Below, one piece after another: positions 15,938 through 26,419 of a stretch of 64,000 nucleotides of DNA (positions within the stretch are counted from its first letter, which is position 1; every line of letters starts with the position of its first letter). Source of the DNA: Roseovarius marisflavi (lineage in GTDB: Bacteria; Pseudomonadota; Alphaproteobacteria; Rhodobacterales; Rhodobacteraceae). The notes below the pieces were generated by a model that saw nothing but the letters and a program-made list of their open reading frames with translations, did no database searches and had not been told where the DNA came from. The position numbers were made by a program, and so were the translations under genes. The stretch lies in NCBI RefSeq assembly GCF_900142625.1, contig NZ_FRBN01000003.1, positions 220,398-284,397 of the forward strand, given 5' to 3'.

Positions 15938-16441
15938 GTGGGTCGCAGATTCAGAGGTGAAGGCCATCACAAGGTTGATGCGAAGGGCAGGGTGTCTATC
16001 CCGGCCCCGTTTCGCCGTGTGATCGAGGCCTCTGATCCGAACTGGACCGAAGGCCTGAGCCCCGAGCTTGTCATCGTTTATGGCGATCACCGCCGCAGCT
16101 ATCTTGAATGCTACACCATCGAGGCCATTGAAGAGGTCGACGACAAGATCGACGCGCTGCCGCGTGGCTCGATCGAGCGCAAGATGCTGCAGCGGCTGTT
16201 TCACGGTCAGAGCTTTCCCACCAGCGTGGACGAGACCGGGCGCCTTGTGCTGCCGGCCAAGCTTCGCAAGAAGATCGGGCTTGAGAATGAGGCGTTCTTT
16301 ATCGCCGCGGGCGACACCTTTCAGATCTGGAAGCCCGAAACCTATGAGCAGGAAGAGCTGTTGAAAACCGAAAGCTGGCTGGACGAGCTGCCAGAGGATT
16401 TTGACCCGCTTATCCTGTTGGATCGCGCGAAAGGGGACTAA
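15938..16441 (+). CDS. mraZ: transcriptional regulator and dcw marker MraZ
   Basis: A 167-residue MraZ with two SpoVT-AbrB-like repeats, recognisable as DAKGRVSIPAPFR near residue 14 and DETGRLVLPAKLRKK near residue 98. MraZ forms a ring-shaped DNA-binding multimer that represses the dcw promoter. Start is GTG 15938 (MGRRFRGEG, the usual N-terminus). The rsmH ATG follows after 3 bases. It lies downstream of the terminator hairpin at 15845, so expression depends on readthrough or processing of the leader. Confidence 0.93.
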   Translation: MGRRFRGEGHHKVDAKGRVSIPAPFRRVIEASDPNWTEGLSPELVIVYGDHRRSYLECYTIEAIEEVDDKIDALPRGSIERKMLQRLFHGQSFPTSVDETGRLVLPAKLRKKIGLENEAFFIAAGDTFQIWKPETYEQEELLKTESWLDELPEDFDPLILLDRAKGD

Positions 16442-16444
16442 GCC

Positions 16445-17437
16445 ATGGCGCCTGCGGCCCCCCCGATTGATCCTGCCCCCCATGTTCCGGTTCTGTTGCG
16501 CCCTTTGCTGGCCGCTGTTGCGCCGGTCACCGGGGTCTGGCTTGACGGCACGCTTGGCGCCGGGGGCTATGCGCGTGGCTTGCTTGAGGCGGGCGCGGAT
16601 CAGGTGATTGGCGTCGACCGTGATCCGCTTGCGCTTGAACTGGCAGAGGTCTGGGGCGCGGAATATGGCGATCGCCTGCGCCTTGTGCAGGGCAATTTCT
16701 CAAAGCTTGACGAGTATGGTGAAAACCTGAGCGGCGTGGTGCTTGATCTTGGCGTGTCCTCGATGCAGCTTGATCAATCCGAGCGCGGCTTTTCCTTCAT
16801 GCGCGACGGGCCGCTTGATATGCGGATGAGCCAGCACGGCCCAAGCGCCGCCGATCTGGTCAATAGCGCCGAGGAAGGCGATCTGGCCAATATCCTTTAT
16901 CTTTACGGTGAAGAGCGCGCGAGCCGCCGCATTGCCCGCAACATCGTGCGCGCGCGCGAACAGGCGCCGATTGAAACCACCCTGCAACTTGCCGGTATCA
17001 TTGAGAAATCATTGCCGCGCTCGAAGCCGAACCAGGCCCATCCCGCGACCCGCAGCTTTCAGGCGATCCGCATCGCGGTAAACGATGAATACGGCGAATT
17101 GCTTGCCGGTCTTGAGGCGGCCGAACGCGCGCTTGCGCCCGGCGGACAGCTTGCGGTGGTGACCTTTCATTCGATCGAGGACCGCATGGTCAAACGGTTC
17201 ATGCAGGATCGGTCCGGCGGCGGTGGCGGCGGAAGCCGTCACGCCCCCGAGCTTGAGCGCACCGAGCCGCAATTTATCCTCAAGACCCGCAAGGCACTTG
17301 GGCCCGACCCGCAGGAATTGGCGGAAAATCCGCGCTCACGCAGCGCCAAGCTGCGCGTGGCCACCCGGACCGAGGCCCCGGCGGGCCAGACCGACCGCAA
17401 GGCGATTGGCATGCCGATCCTGAAAGGGGGACACTGA
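16445..17437 (+). CDS. rsmH: 16S rRNA (cytosine(1402)-N4)-methyltransferase RsmH
   Basis: A 330-residue SAM-dependent methyltransferase modifying C1402 in the ribosomal P site. Motifs seen: [25 protein letters not shown] (SAM-binding), [24 protein letters not shown], and [13 protein letters not shown]. The C-terminal region has a Gly run (SGGGGGGSR) and the conserved [10 protein letters not shown]. It overlaps the ftsL start by one base. Confidence 0.95.
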   Translation: MAPAAPPIDPAPHVPVLLRPLLAAVAPVTGVWLDGTLGAGGYARGLLEAGADQVIGVDRDPLALELAEVWGAEYGDRLRLVQGNFSKLDEYGENLSGVVLDLGVSSMQLDQSERGFSFMRDGPLDMRMSQHGPSAADLVNSAEEGDLANILYLYGEERASRRIARNIVRAREQAPIETTLQLAGIIEKSLPRSKPNQAHPATRSFQAIRIAVNDEYGELLAGLEAAERALAPGGQLAVVTFHSIEDRMVKRFMQDRSGGGGGGSRHAPELERTEPQFILKTRKALGPDPQELAENPRSRSAKLRVATRTEAPAGQTDRKAIGMPILKGGH

Positions 17438-17781
17438 TGCGTAGCTTTTTCTGCGCCCTGACAGCACTTGCCGTGATCGGTCTGGCGTTCTGGGCCTACC
17501 GCGAGAATTACCGCACCCAAGAGGCGCAAAGCCATGCCCAGGTCCTGCAATCCCAGATCGGCGAGGCGCGCCAGCGTCTGCGCGTGCTCAATGCCGAATG
17601 GGCCTATCTGAACCGGCCGTCGCGGCTGATGGATCTGGTTGAGATCAATTACGACAAGCTCGGGCTTTTGCCGTTGCAACCCTATCAGTTTGGCAAGACT
17701 GATCAGGTCGCCTATCCGGCGCCGCCGCTTTTGCCGATCACCGACCCGGTGGATGTCTCAAGCATGGAGCAACAGCCATGA
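17437..17781 (+). CDS. ftsL: cell division protein FtsL
   Basis: A 114-residue bitopic protein: short cytoplasmic start, one membrane span (FFCALTALAVIGLAFWAY), then a periplasmic coiled coil (TQEAQSHAQVLQSQIGEARQ) and the WAYLNRPSRLMDL region characteristic of alphaproteobacterial FtsL. It works with FtsB and FtsQ to activate the FtsWI septal synthase. The assignment depends partly on position between rsmH and ftsI. The stop overlaps the ftsI start as ATGA. Confidence 0.88.
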   Translation: MRSFFCALTALAVIGLAFWAYRENYRTQEAQSHAQVLQSQIGEARQRLRVLNAEWAYLNRPSRLMDLVEINYDKLGLLPLQPYQFGKTDQVAYPAPPLLPITDPVDVSSMEQQP

Positions 17782-19562
17782 TCCGCACCCCCCTGCGCCC
17801 GCTGGCGCGTATCCTTGACGCGCGCAACCGTGGCGAAAACCCCGATGCCATCGAGCGCGAGAATATCCGCCTGCGCCATGAGGACATGCGCGACCGGGCA
17901 CGCCGCCGCGCCGAGGGGCGGCTTTTGGTGCTGGCGGTGATGTTTTTTCTGGCCTTCGGTGTGGTTGGCGGGCGCATGGCCGTGCTGGCCAGTTCCGAGC
18001 CGGGCGAGCCGCGCACAAGCGTGGCGGGCGCGCAAATTCAGGCACAGCGCGCCGATATCGTCGACCGCGAGGGCCGCATTCTGGCGACCAACTTTGACAC
18101 CCATAGCCTTTATGCCCAGCCCCAGCAGATGGTCGACCCCGAGACTGCCGCCGAAAAGCTGGCCGCGATTTTCCCCGACCTTGATCATGACGATCTGCTC
18201 AAGGATTTCACCGGCAAGCGCAAATTCCTCTGGATCAAGCGCAAGCTGAGCCCAGAGCAGAAACAGGCGGTGCATGACATTGGCGAGCCGGGCCTGTTGT
18301 TCGGGCCGCGCGAAATGCGGCTTTATCCCAACGGGCGACTGGCCGCCCATGTGCTTGGCGGGGCCGGGTTTGGCCGCGAGGGGGTGCATGCCGCCGAGGT
18401 GATCGGCGTCGCGGGCATCGAACGGTTCTTTGACGAGCGCCTGCGCGACCCGGCGCATGCACACGAGCCGCTGACGCTCTCGCTTGATCTGTCGGTTCAG
18501 GCCGCGATGGAGCGGGTGCTTTATGGCGGCATGAAGATCATGAACGCCAAGGGCGCGGCCGGCATCCTGATGGATGTGCACAGCGGCGAAGTGGTTGCTG
18601 TGGCCTCGCTTCCCGATTTTGACCCCAATGACCGTCCCGCGCCCCCGGTATCCGGAAGCCCCGGCGACAACCCGCTGTTCAATCGCGCGGTGCAGGGCGT
18701 CTACGAGCTTGGCAGTACCTTCAAGGTCTTTGCGGTCGCGCAGGCGATCGAACTCGGGCTGGTCTCGCCGGACACGATGGTCGACACCACAAGCCCGATG
18801 ACCTGGGGCCGTTTCAAAATCCGCGATTTCCACAATTATGGCCCGGAACTGAGCGTGAGCAAGGTGATCGTCAAATCCTCGAACGTGGGCACGGCGCGCA
18901 TGGCGATGGAAATCGGCGGCACCCGCCAGCGGGCGTTCCTTGATCAGCTCGGCTTTATGGAGCCCTCGCCGCTTGAGATTTCCGAGGCCTCGCGCTCCAA
19001 GCCGCTGTTGCCGAAAAACTGGTCGGAACTCTCGACCATGACGATTTCCTATGGTCATGGCCTCTCGACCACGCCGATGCACCTTGCCGCCGCCTATGCC
19101 ACGATTGCCAATGGCGGGCGTCGGGTCACGCCGACCTTGCTGCGCACGCCCGATGCCCAACCCGGCGAGCGGGTGATCTCGACCCAGACCTCGGCGGCGA
19201 TGCGCAAGATGATGCGCGAGGTGGTGACCGACGGCACCGCCAGCCTTGGCGAGGTCGCGGGCTATGCGGTGGGCGGCAAGACCGGCACCGCCGACAAGCC
19301 CCGCGAAAACGGGGGCGGCTATCACAAGGACAAGGTCATCGCGACCTTCGCCAGCATGTTCCCGGCGCATGATCCGCAATATGTGCTGGTCGTGACGCTG
19401 GACGAGCCGGTCGAAACCTCGGGCGATGAACCGCGCCGCACTGCCGGCTGGACTGCCGTGCCGATTGCCGCCGAAATCATCCGCCGCGTCGCCCCGCTCA
19501 TGGGGGTGCGGCCCGAGATTGAACCCGCTGAATTGGCTGTTATAAGGCAGACAACGAATTAA
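17778..19562 (+). CDS. ftsI: septal peptidoglycan transpeptidase FtsI (PBP3)
   Basis: A 594-residue class B penicillin-binding protein. One membrane anchor (about residues 48-69), PBP dimerisation domain from about 85, and transpeptidase domain with STFK (Ser313, Lys316), SSN (367-369) and KTG (501-503), so all three catalytic motifs are intact. It crosslinks septal peptidoglycan together with FtsW. Start ATG overlaps the ftsL stop by four bases; murE follows after 19 bases. Confidence 0.95.
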   Translation: MIRTPLRPLARILDARNRGENPDAIERENIRLRHEDMRDRARRRAEGRLLVLAVMFFLAFGVVGGRMAVLASSEPGEPRTSVAGAQIQAQRADIVDREGRILATNFDTHSLYAQPQQMVDPETAAEKLAAIFPDLDHDDLLKDFTGKRKFLWIKRKLSPEQKQAVHDIGEPGLLFGPREMRLYPNGRLAAHVLGGAGFGREGVHAAEVIGVAGIERFFDERLRDPAHAHEPLTLSLDLSVQAAMERVLYGGMKIMNAKGAAGILMDVHSGEVVAVASLPDFDPNDRPAPPVSGSPGDNPLFNRAVQGVYELGSTFKVFAVAQAIELGLVSPDTMVDTTSPMTWGRFKIRDFHNYGPELSVSKVIVKSSNVGTARMAMEIGGTRQRAFLDQLGFMEPSPLEISEASRSKPLLPKNWSELSTMTISYGHGLSTTPMHLAAAYATIANGGRRVTPTLLRTPDAQPGERVISTQTSAAMRKMMREVVTDGTASLGEVAGYAVGGKTGTADKPRENGGGYHKDKVIATFASMFPAHDPQYVLVVTLDEPVETSGDEPRRTAGWTAVPIAAEIIRRVAPLMGVRPEIEPAELAVIRQTTN

Positions 19563-19581
19563 GCCAGAACAGGGCAGCGCG

Positions 19582-21063
19582 GTGGGGCAGATACGATCAT
19601 TGGCAGAGCTGGGCCTGACCGCGCAGGGCGGGCGGCAGGTAGAGATAACCGGGCTCAGCGTCGATAGCCGCACGGTCCGCGACGGCACGCTGTTCGCGGC
19701 CCTGCCGGGCACAAGGGTGCATGGCGGCGAGTTTATCCAATATGCGCTGCGCATGGGGGCGGCTGCGATCCTGACCGATGCGATAGGTGCGCGCATCGCC
19801 CATGAAGAGCTGGCGGCGAGCGACGCCGCGCTGATCATTGCGCAGGACCCGCGCCAGACGCTGGCCTATGCCGCCGCGCTCTGGTTCGGGGCACAGCCCG
19901 AAACCATGATTGCGGTGACCGGCACCAACGGCAAGACATCCGTCGCCACCTTTACCCGCCAGATCTGGGAGGGGCTTGGTTTCGAGGCGGTCAATCTTGG
20001 CACCACCGGCGTTGAGGGCGCCTATAGCGCGCCGATGACGCACACCACGCCCGAGCCGATCACCCTGCATCGCCTGCTGGCCGACTGCGAGAGCGCGGGC
20101 GTGACCCACGCCGCGATGGAGGCCTCAAGCCACGGCCTTGCGCAAAGCCGCCTGGACGGGGTGCGCCTTGCGGCGGCGGGGTTCACCAACTTCACCCAGG
20201 ATCACCTCGATTATCACGCCAGCTTTGAAGAGTATTTCAACGCCAAGGCCGGGCTTTTTGCCCGCGTTCTGCCCGAAGAGGGCGTGGCGGTGATCAATGT
20301 CGATGATCCGCGCGGCGTTGACATGGCCGAGATTGCCGCTGATCGTGGTCAGGATATCATCACCGTGGGCCGCCGCGATGGCGCCGACCTTCGCCTTATG
20401 GCGCAACGTTTTGATGCCACCGGGCAGGTGTTGCGGTTTGACTGGGAAGGTCATGTGCATCAGCTACGGCTTGACCTGATCGGCGGGTTTCAGGCGGAAA
20501 ACGTCCTTTTGGCGGCAGGGCTTGCGATAGGGGCCGGCGCCGATGCCGAGCGGGTGTTCGAGACATTGCCGGGCATGAAGACCGTGCGGGGCCGGATGCA
20601 GCTTGCCGCGACCCGCGAAAACGGCGCGGCGGTGTTTGTCGATTACGCCCATACGCCCGATGCGGTGGCGACCGCGATCAAGGCGCTGCGCCCGCATGTC
20701 ATGGGCCGACTGATTGCCATTATCGGGGCGGGGGGCGATCGCGACGCCGCCAAACGCCCGCTGATGGGGCAGGCGGCGTGTGAGAATGCAGATGAGGTGA
20801 TCGTGACCGATGACAACCCGCGCTCGGAAGACCCGGCCGTGATCCGCGCGGCGGTGATGCAGGGCTGTCCCGGCGCGCAAGAGGTGGGCGACCGCGCGCT
20901 TGCGATCCTGCGCGGGGTTGACGCGCTAGGGCCCGGCGACGCTCTTTTGATCTGCGGCAAGGGCCACGAGACCGGCCAGACCGTAGGCGATGACGTGCTG
21001 CCGTTCGACGATGTCGAACAGGCCAGCGTCGTGGTGTCGGCGCTTGACGGGGGCCTCGCATGA
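19582..21063 (+). CDS. murE: UDP-N-acetylmuramoyl-L-alanyl-D-glutamate-2,6-diaminopimelate ligase MurE
   Basis: A 493-residue Mur ligase adding the third stem-peptide residue in the cytoplasm. ATP loop TGTNGKTSVATF, the carbamylated-Lys region and the DNPRSEDP motif are present; DNPR is the mark of meso-diaminopimelate-specific enzymes, as expected for a Gram-negative cell. The start is GTG 19582 (MGQIRSLAELG). Its TGA overlaps the murF ATG as ATGA. Confidence 0.95.
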   Translation: MGQIRSLAELGLTAQGGRQVEITGLSVDSRTVRDGTLFAALPGTRVHGGEFIQYALRMGAAAILTDAIGARIAHEELAASDAALIIAQDPRQTLAYAAALWFGAQPETMIAVTGTNGKTSVATFTRQIWEGLGFEAVNLGTTGVEGAYSAPMTHTTPEPITLHRLLADCESAGVTHAAMEASSHGLAQSRLDGVRLAAAGFTNFTQDHLDYHASFEEYFNAKAGLFARVLPEEGVAVINVDDPRGVDMAEIAADRGQDIITVGRRDGADLRLMAQRFDATGQVLRFDWEGHVHQLRLDLIGGFQAENVLLAAGLAIGAGADAERVFETLPGMKTVRGRMQLAATRENGAAVFVDYAHTPDAVATAIKALRPHVMGRLIAIIGAGGDRDAAKRPLMGQAACENADEVIVTDDNPRSEDPAVIRAAVMQGCPGAQEVGDRALAILRGVDALGPGDALLICGKGHETGQTVGDDVLPFDDVEQASVVVSALDGGLA

Positions 21064-22493
21064 CGCTCTGGAGTGCAGCCGAGGCCGCCGCCGCCACCGG
21101 CGGGCGCGCCATTGGCGACTGGCAGGCGGGCGGCGTCTCGATTGACACGCGCACCCTGCAAAAGGGCGATTTGTTCGTGGCGCTCAAGGCGGTGCGCGAT
21201 GGTCATGAGTTTGTCGCGCAGGCGCTTGCGGGTGGCGCCGCCGCCGCTCTGGTGAGCCATGTGCCCGAGGGCGTCGGCGCCGATGCGCCGCTGTTGTTTG
21301 TCGATGATGTTTTAGCGGGTCTTGAGGCCCTTGGCCGGGCCGGTCGGGCCCGCACCAAGGCGCGGGTCGTGGCGGTGACCGGATCGGTCGGCAAGACCTC
21401 GACCAAGGAAATGCTGCGCGATGTGTTGTCGGCGCAGGGCCGCACCCATGCCGCCGAGGCCAGCTACAACAACCACTGGGGCGTGCCGCTGACCCTTGCG
21501 CGGATGCCGGTCGAGACCGAATTTGCCGTGATCGAGATCGGCATGAACCACCCCGGCGAGATCGCGCCGCTGGCCCGCATGGCGCGCCCGCATGTGGCGA
21601 TGATCACCACCGTCGCCGCCGCCCACCTTGAGGCCTTCGAGAATATCGAGGGCATCGCCCATGAAAAGGCCGCGATCTTTGACGGGCTGGAGCCGGGCGG
21701 CGTTGCGGTGATCAATGCCGATCTTGAGACCACGCCGATCCTTTTGGCCGCCGCGCGCGCGCAGGGGGTCGAGATCCTGACCTTTGGCAAGGCTGGCGAG
21801 GCCGCGCGATTGTTTGAGGCGACCCTTTCCGACGACAAGACCGTGGTGCAGGCCGAGGTGAACGGCGTCGCGACCCTCTTCAAGATCAACAGTGCGGGAC
21901 GGCATTTTGCGATGAACGGGCTTGGCGTCCTGCTTGCGGTGGCGGCGCTTGGTGGCGATGGCGACATGGCCCCGCTTGACCTTGGCCGCTGGAGCCCGCC
22001 CGCCGGGCGCGGCACCCGCGAGACGCTGGCGCTTGATCCGGCGGACGAGGATCTGACGCTCGCTATGATCGACGATGCGTTCAACGCCAATCCCACCTCG
22101 ATGGCCGCAGCGCTTGAGGTGCTGGCCGCCGCCACGCCGCGCGACGGGGTGGGGCGGGTCTCGAAAGGGCGCCGGATCGCCATTCTGGGCGATATGCTTG
22201 AACTTGGCCCCGATGAAATCGCCCTGCATGTCGGCCTTGCGGCGCTGCCCGAAATCGCCAAGATCGACGAAATTCACTGTGTCGGGCCGCGCATGCGCGC
22301 CCTCTGGGAGGCCTTGCCCGAGGCCCGGCGCGGCAAATGGCGTGACACGGCACAAGAGCTGGCAGATCAGGTGCATCGCGTGATAGATGCGGGCGATGTC
22401 GTGCTGATCAAGGGCTCCAAGGGGAGCCGGGTCAGCCTTGTGGTTGAGGCGTTGCGGCGCGCGGGCCGGAGTGCCGGGAAAGGAAACAGGTAA
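21060..22493 (+). CDS. murF: UDP-N-acetylmuramoyl-tripeptide-D-alanyl-D-alanine ligase MurF
   Basis: A 477-residue Mur ligase that attaches D-Ala-D-Ala. ATP loop [13 protein letters not shown], then [21 protein letters not shown] and the C-terminal [11 protein letters not shown] and ILGDMLELG motifs are clear MurF features. Coupled to murE upstream (ATGA) and to mraY downstream (TAATG). Confidence 0.95.
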   Translation: MTLWSAAEAAAATGGRAIGDWQAGGVSIDTRTLQKGDLFVALKAVRDGHEFVAQALAGGAAAALVSHVPEGVGADAPLLFVDDVLAGLEALGRAGRARTKARVVAVTGSVGKTSTKEMLRDVLSAQGRTHAAEASYNNHWGVPLTLARMPVETEFAVIEIGMNHPGEIAPLARMARPHVAMITTVAAAHLEAFENIEGIAHEKAAIFDGLEPGGVAVINADLETTPILLAAARAQGVEILTFGKAGEAARLFEATLSDDKTVVQAEVNGVATLFKINSAGRHFAMNGLGVLLAVAALGGDGDMAPLDLGRWSPPAGRGTRETLALDPADEDLTLAMIDDAFNANPTSMAAALEVLAAATPRDGVGRVSKGRRIAILGDMLELGPDEIALHVGLAALPEIAKIDEIHCVGPRMRALWEALPEARRGKWRDTAQELADQVHRVIDAGDVVLIKGSKGSRVSLVVEALRRAGRSAGKGNR

Positions 22494-23575
22494 TGCTTTA
22501 TTGGTTGACCATCTGGTCGGATGGCGGGGATTTCTTCAACCTGTTTCGATATATCACCTTTCGCGCCGGCGGGGCCTTCATGACCGCCCTTATCTTTGGG
22601 TTCCTGTTCGGTCAGCCGCTGATCAACGTGCTGCGCCGCCGTCAGGGCAAGGGCCAGCCGATCCGCAACGACGGCCCAGAAAGCCATTTTGCCAAATCGG
22701 GCACGCCGACCATGGGTGGTTTGCTTATCGTGGGGGCGCTGGTCACCTCGACGCTGCTTTGGGCGCGGCTGGACAACCCCTATGTCTGGCTTGTCCTCTT
22801 CGTCACGCTGGCCTTCGGGTTGATCGGGTTTGCCGATGACTATTCCAAGGTCAGCAAGCAGAACGTGTCGGGCGTGTCAGGCAGGGTGCGCCTTGGGCTG
22901 GGCTTTCTGATTGCTGCTATCGCTGCCTATTGGGCGACCTATCATCACCCCGGCGATCTTCAGTATCAACTGGCACTGCCGGTGTTCAAGGATTTGCTGT
23001 TGAATATGGGGATCTTCTTTATCCCCTTCGCGATGTTCGTGATCGTGGGCGCGGCCAATGCGGTCAACCTGACTGATGGGCTTGACGGGCTGGCGATCAT
23101 GCCTGTGATGATCGCCTCAAGCGCGCTTGGCATCATCGCCTATGCGGTGGGGCGGGTCGATTTCACCGACTACCTTGGCCTGCATTACGTGCCTGGCACT
23201 GGCGAAATCCTTGTGTTCGTGGCCGGCCTTGTCGGTGGCGGGCTTGGGTTCTTGTGGTATAACGCGCCGCCTGCGGCGGTGTTCATGGGCGATACGGGCT
23301 CGCTGGCGCTTGGCGGCGCGTTGGGCGCGATTGCGGTGGCCACCAAGCACGAGCTGGTGCTTGGCATCGTCGGCGGGCTTTTCGTGGCCGAGGCGCTGAG
23401 CGTGATCATCCAGGTGCTTTACTTCAAGCGCACCGGCAAGCGGGTATTCCTGATGGCGCCGATTCACCACCATTATGAAAAGAAGGGCTGGGCCGAGCCG
23501 CAGATTGTGATCCGCTTCTGGATCATCGCGCTTGTTCTGGCGATGATCGGTCTGGCGACGCTGAAACTACGTTAA
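22493..23575 (+). CDS. mraY: phospho-N-acetylmuramoyl-pentapeptide-transferase MraY
   Basis: A 360-residue membrane enzyme making lipid I from UDP-MurNAc-pentapeptide and undecaprenyl phosphate. About ten membrane spans and the key loops [34 protein letters not shown] and [10 protein letters not shown] are present, including the Mg-binding Asp residues. Length matches E. coli MraY (360). A 76-base gap separates it from murD, with no visible signal. Confidence 0.95.
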   Translation: MLYWLTIWSDGGDFFNLFRYITFRAGGAFMTALIFGFLFGQPLINVLRRRQGKGQPIRNDGPESHFAKSGTPTMGGLLIVGALVTSTLLWARLDNPYVWLVLFVTLAFGLIGFADDYSKVSKQNVSGVSGRVRLGLGFLIAAIAAYWATYHHPGDLQYQLALPVFKDLLLNMGIFFIPFAMFVIVGAANAVNLTDGLDGLAIMPVMIASSALGIIAYAVGRVDFTDYLGLHYVPGTGEILVFVAGLVGGGLGFLWYNAPPAAVFMGDTGSLALGGALGAIAVATKHELVLGIVGGLFVAEALSVIIQVLYFKRTGKRVFLMAPIHHHYEKKGWAEPQIVIRFWIIALVLAMIGLATLKLR

Positions 23576-23651
23576 GGGGCCTGCGACGCCTCTGGTCAAG
23601 CGCGGGCATCTGCGGTAGCGATTGGGCCGGTCTGAATGAGGGGCGGGCAGC

Positions 23652-25049
23652 ATGATACCAGTCAGAGGAGTTGAGGGCGCGCGGATTGGCGTGCTTGGGC
23701 TTGGGCGTTCGGGCCTGTCGGCGGCGCGCGCCCTGCGCGCGGGCGGGGCAGAGCCGGTCTGTTGGGACGATAACCCCGAGGCGCGAGAGCGGGCCGAAGC
23801 CGAAGGGTTTGAGGTTGCCGATCTGTCGCATCCGCGCGCCTTCGAGACGATTGCCAGCCTGATTGTCAGCCCCGGAATTCCGCATCTTTATCCCAGCCCC
23901 AACAAGGTTGTCGCCGCCGCGCAAGAGGCGGGCGTGCCGGTGGACAACGATATCGGGCTGTTCTTTCGCTCGCTGGCCCTGCCGGAATGGGACAATTTCG
24001 ATCTCGCCCCGCGGGTGATCGCGGTGACCGGCAGCAATGGCAAATCGACCACCTCGGCGCTGATCCATCACCTGTTGCTTGAAGCGGGTAAATCGGTGCA
24101 GCTTGCAGGCAATATCGGGCGCGGGGTGCTTGATCTGGACCCGCCGGAGAATGGCGGGATCGTGGTGCTTGAGCTGTCGAGCTATCAGACCGACCTTGCC
24201 CGCGCGCTGACGCCGGATGTGGCGGTGTTTACCAATTTCTCGCCCGATCATCTTGATCGCCACGCCGGGCTTGGCGGGTATTTCGCGGCCAAGCGACGGC
24301 TTTTTGCCGAAGGCGGACCGGACCGCGCCATCATCGGAGTGGACGAACCCGAAGGGCGCTATCTTGCCGGGCAGCTGAGCGAGGGGCCGACTGACGACCG
24401 GGTGATCCGGGTCTCGGTCGAGCGCAAGCTGTCTGGCCCCGGCTGGAGCGTGGGCGCACGCAAGGGGTTTCTGAGCGAATATCGAAAGGGCAGGCAGGTC
24501 GCTTCGATTGATCTGCGCAATGTGCCCGGCCTGCCGGGCGCGCACAACCATCAGAATGCCTGCGCCGCCTATGCCGCCTGCCGCACGCTTGGGCTTGCGC
24601 CGAGGATCATTGAGCAGGGCTTTGCCAGTTTTGCGGGGCTACCGCATCGCAGTCAGAGGATTGCCGAGAAGGATGGCGTGATCTTCGTTAATGACAGCAA
24701 GGCCACCAATGTCGACAGCGCGCTCAAGGCCCTGCAGGCGTTCGACAACATCCGCTGGATTTGTGGCGGGCTTGAGAAAGAGGGTGGGTTGGCCGCGCTT
24801 GCCCCGGCTCTGAGCCATGTGCGCAAGGCCTATGTGATCGGGCGCGAGGCGGCGCAGTTCGCGCTTCAGCTTGAGGGGGTCGAGGCCGAGATTTGCACCG
24901 AGATGGCGCAGGCGGTTCAAAGCGCGATGGCCGAGGCAGAGGCGGGCGACGTGGTGCTTTTGGCGCCTGCAGCCGCGAGTTTCGATCAGTATGACAATTT
25001 CGAGAAGCGCGGCGAGGATTTTATGGCAGAAGTTCGCAGCAGGCTTTGA
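23652..25049 (+). CDS. murD: UDP-N-acetylmuramoylalanine-D-glutamate ligase MurD
   Basis: A 465-residue Mur ligase adding D-Glu. N-terminal Rossmann-like region [19 protein letters not shown] loop [31 protein letters not shown] and C-terminal [14 protein letters not shown] with WICGG are typical of MurD. The following gene is on the opposite strand, so this mur operon segment ends here and ftsW restarts 1.37 kb later. Confidence 0.94.
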   Translation: MIPVRGVEGARIGVLGLGRSGLSAARALRAGGAEPVCWDDNPEARERAEAEGFEVADLSHPRAFETIASLIVSPGIPHLYPSPNKVVAAAQEAGVPVDNDIGLFFRSLALPEWDNFDLAPRVIAVTGSNGKSTTSALIHHLLLEAGKSVQLAGNIGRGVLDLDPPENGGIVVLELSSYQTDLARALTPDVAVFTNFSPDHLDRHAGLGGYFAAKRRLFAEGGPDRAIIGVDEPEGRYLAGQLSEGPTDDRVIRVSVERKLSGPGWSVGARKGFLSEYRKGRQVASIDLRNVPGLPGAHNHQNACAAYAACRTLGLAPRIIEQGFASFAGLPHRSQRIAEKDGVIFVNDSKATNVDSALKALQAFDNIRWICGGLEKEGGLAALAPALSHVRKAYVIGREAAQFALQLEGVEAEICTEMAQAVQSAMAEAEAGDVVLLAPAAASFDQYDNFEKRGEDFMAEVRSRL

Positions 25050-25079
25050 GCGGCGCGCGCGCCAAGCGCAGGGCGAAAT

Positions 25080-25101
25080 GAGTATTTTTGCCAAGAAGAA
25101 G
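25080..25101 (+). repeat. GAGTATTTTT-type intergenic repeat, copy 4
   Basis: GAGTATTTTTGCCAAGAAG then AAG lies between the convergent ends of murD and the flavoprotein gene, one base from the latter's stop codon. The palindrome GGCGCGCGCGCC sits just before it at 25052-25063. Position suggests a shared transcript end. Confidence 0.5.
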
Positions 25102-25102
25102 G

Positions 25103-26293
25103 TCAGGCGCGCGATTGGGTGATTGCGGTGCCTGCTGCCCAGCCCGAAGACCAGGCCCATTGGAAGTTGTAGCCGCCAAGCCAGCCGGTGACATCGACCG
25201 CTTCGCCAATGAAATACAGCCCTGGCAGGTGATTTGACATCATGGTTTTTGACGACAGCTCATCTGTGTCAACCCCGCCAAGGGTGACTTCGGCGGTGCG
25301 GTAACCCTCGGAGCCGGTGGGTTTGAGCGACCAGTGGCGCAGGGCGCTCACGATTTCGCCGAGGCGGGCATCGGATTGATCGGCGAGGTTGCCCGAGAGA
25401 CCCAAGAGCGGGGTCAGGTGATCGACCAGCTTGGCGGGCAGGTGGCGCGCCAGTTCGGTGGTAAGGTTGCGCCGTCCCTGAGTCTGACGTTGTGCGCGCA
25501 GGGCGTCAAACAGGGCGCCGGTGGGGTCCAAATCAAGCGTGATCGCCTCGCCTTCGTGCCAGTAAGACGAGACTTGCAGGATCGCCGGGCCCGAGAGGCC
25601 GCGATGGGTGAAGAGCACCGCCTCGTCAAAATGGGTGGTGTCATGGCCGACGCGGGCGGGCAGGGCGACGCCCGAGAGCGGGGCAAAAGGCGCGTCTGAG
25701 AAGGTCAGCGGCACCAGAGCGGGGCGGGTTTCGGTCAGGGCATGGCCGAACTGGCGCGCGATGTCATAGGCGAGACCCGTGGCGCCCATCTTCGGGATGG
25801 ATTTTCCGCCCGTGGCGAGCACGAGGTTGCGCGCGCTGACGGATTGACGGGTGCCTTCGCGATCCAGCGTGGCGTGAAAGCGCGTGCCGTCATGGCTGAG
25901 ATCCACAAGCGAGGTGCCAAGCCAGAGGCGCGCCCCGGCGCGGGTCATCTCATCCACCAGCATCGCCACGATCTGTGTGGCCTTGTCGTCGCAAAACAGC
26001 TGCCCCAGCGTCTTTTCGTGCCAGGCGATGCCGTGGCGCGCGATCAGGTCGATGAAATCCCATTGGGTATAGCGGCGCAGCGCGGATTTGCAGAAATGCG
26101 GGTTTTGCGACAGGAAATTCTCGGGCCCGGCGTGGAGGTTGGTGAAATTGCAGCGCCCGCCGCCGGAAATCCGGATCTTTTCGCCCGGCGCGCGCGCATG
26201 ATCAATCACCAGCGTATCCGCCCCGGCATGGGCCGCGCACATCATGCCCGCCGCACCGGCGCCAAGGATCAGGGTTTCGACCGCCTTTGTCAT
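25103..26293 (-). CDS. HI0933/BaiN-like NAD(P)/FAD-dependent oxidoreductase
   Basis: A 396-residue flavoprotein. Visible: FAD-binding ILGAGAAGMMCAAHAG, RISGGGRCNFTN, the LATGGKSIPKMGATG loop and the C-terminal GEAVDVTGWLGGYNFQ motif typical of the HI0933/YhiN group. The ATG at 26293 (MTKAVETLI) is preferred; an upstream TTG at 26329 only adds residues unlike the family. It interrupts the dcw cluster on the opposite strand between murD and ftsW. Relatives include BaiN, a bile-acid reductase, but the substrate here is unknown. Confidence 0.85.
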   Translation of the reverse strand: MTKAVETLILGAGAAGMMCAAHAGADTLVIDHARAPGEKIRISGGGRCNFTNLHAGPENFLSQNPHFCKSALRRYTQWDFIDLIARHGIAWHEKTLGQLFCDDKATQIVAMLVDEMTRAGARLWLGTSLVDLSHDGTRFHATLDREGTRQSVSARNLVLATGGKSIPKMGATGLAYDIARQFGHALTETRPALVPLTFSDAPFAPLSGVALPARVGHDTTHFDEAVLFTHRGLSGPAILQVSSYWHEGEAITLDLDPTGALFDALRAQRQTQGRRNLTTELARHLPAKLVDHLTPLLGLSGNLADQSDARLGEIVSALRHWSLKPTGSEGYRTAEVTLGGVDTDELSSKTMMSNHLPGLYFIGEAVDVTGWLGGYNFQWAWSSGWAAGTAITQSRA

Positions 26294-26419
26294 GCCCGCG
26301 CAAAGACGCGAAATGCCGCCTATTGGCAAGGGGTTTAGGCTGGCAATAATGCGAAAATAGCGCTACAATTCGCGTCAGACCCCGAAAAGGGGCGCAAGAT
26401 ATTCAGAGGCGGCAGGCTT

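Noticed and set aside
17712..19838. 708-codon minus-strand open frame
   Set aside because: It is antisense to ftsI, which has all catalytic motifs; the translated text is His/Arg/Gly-rich and unlike any protein family.
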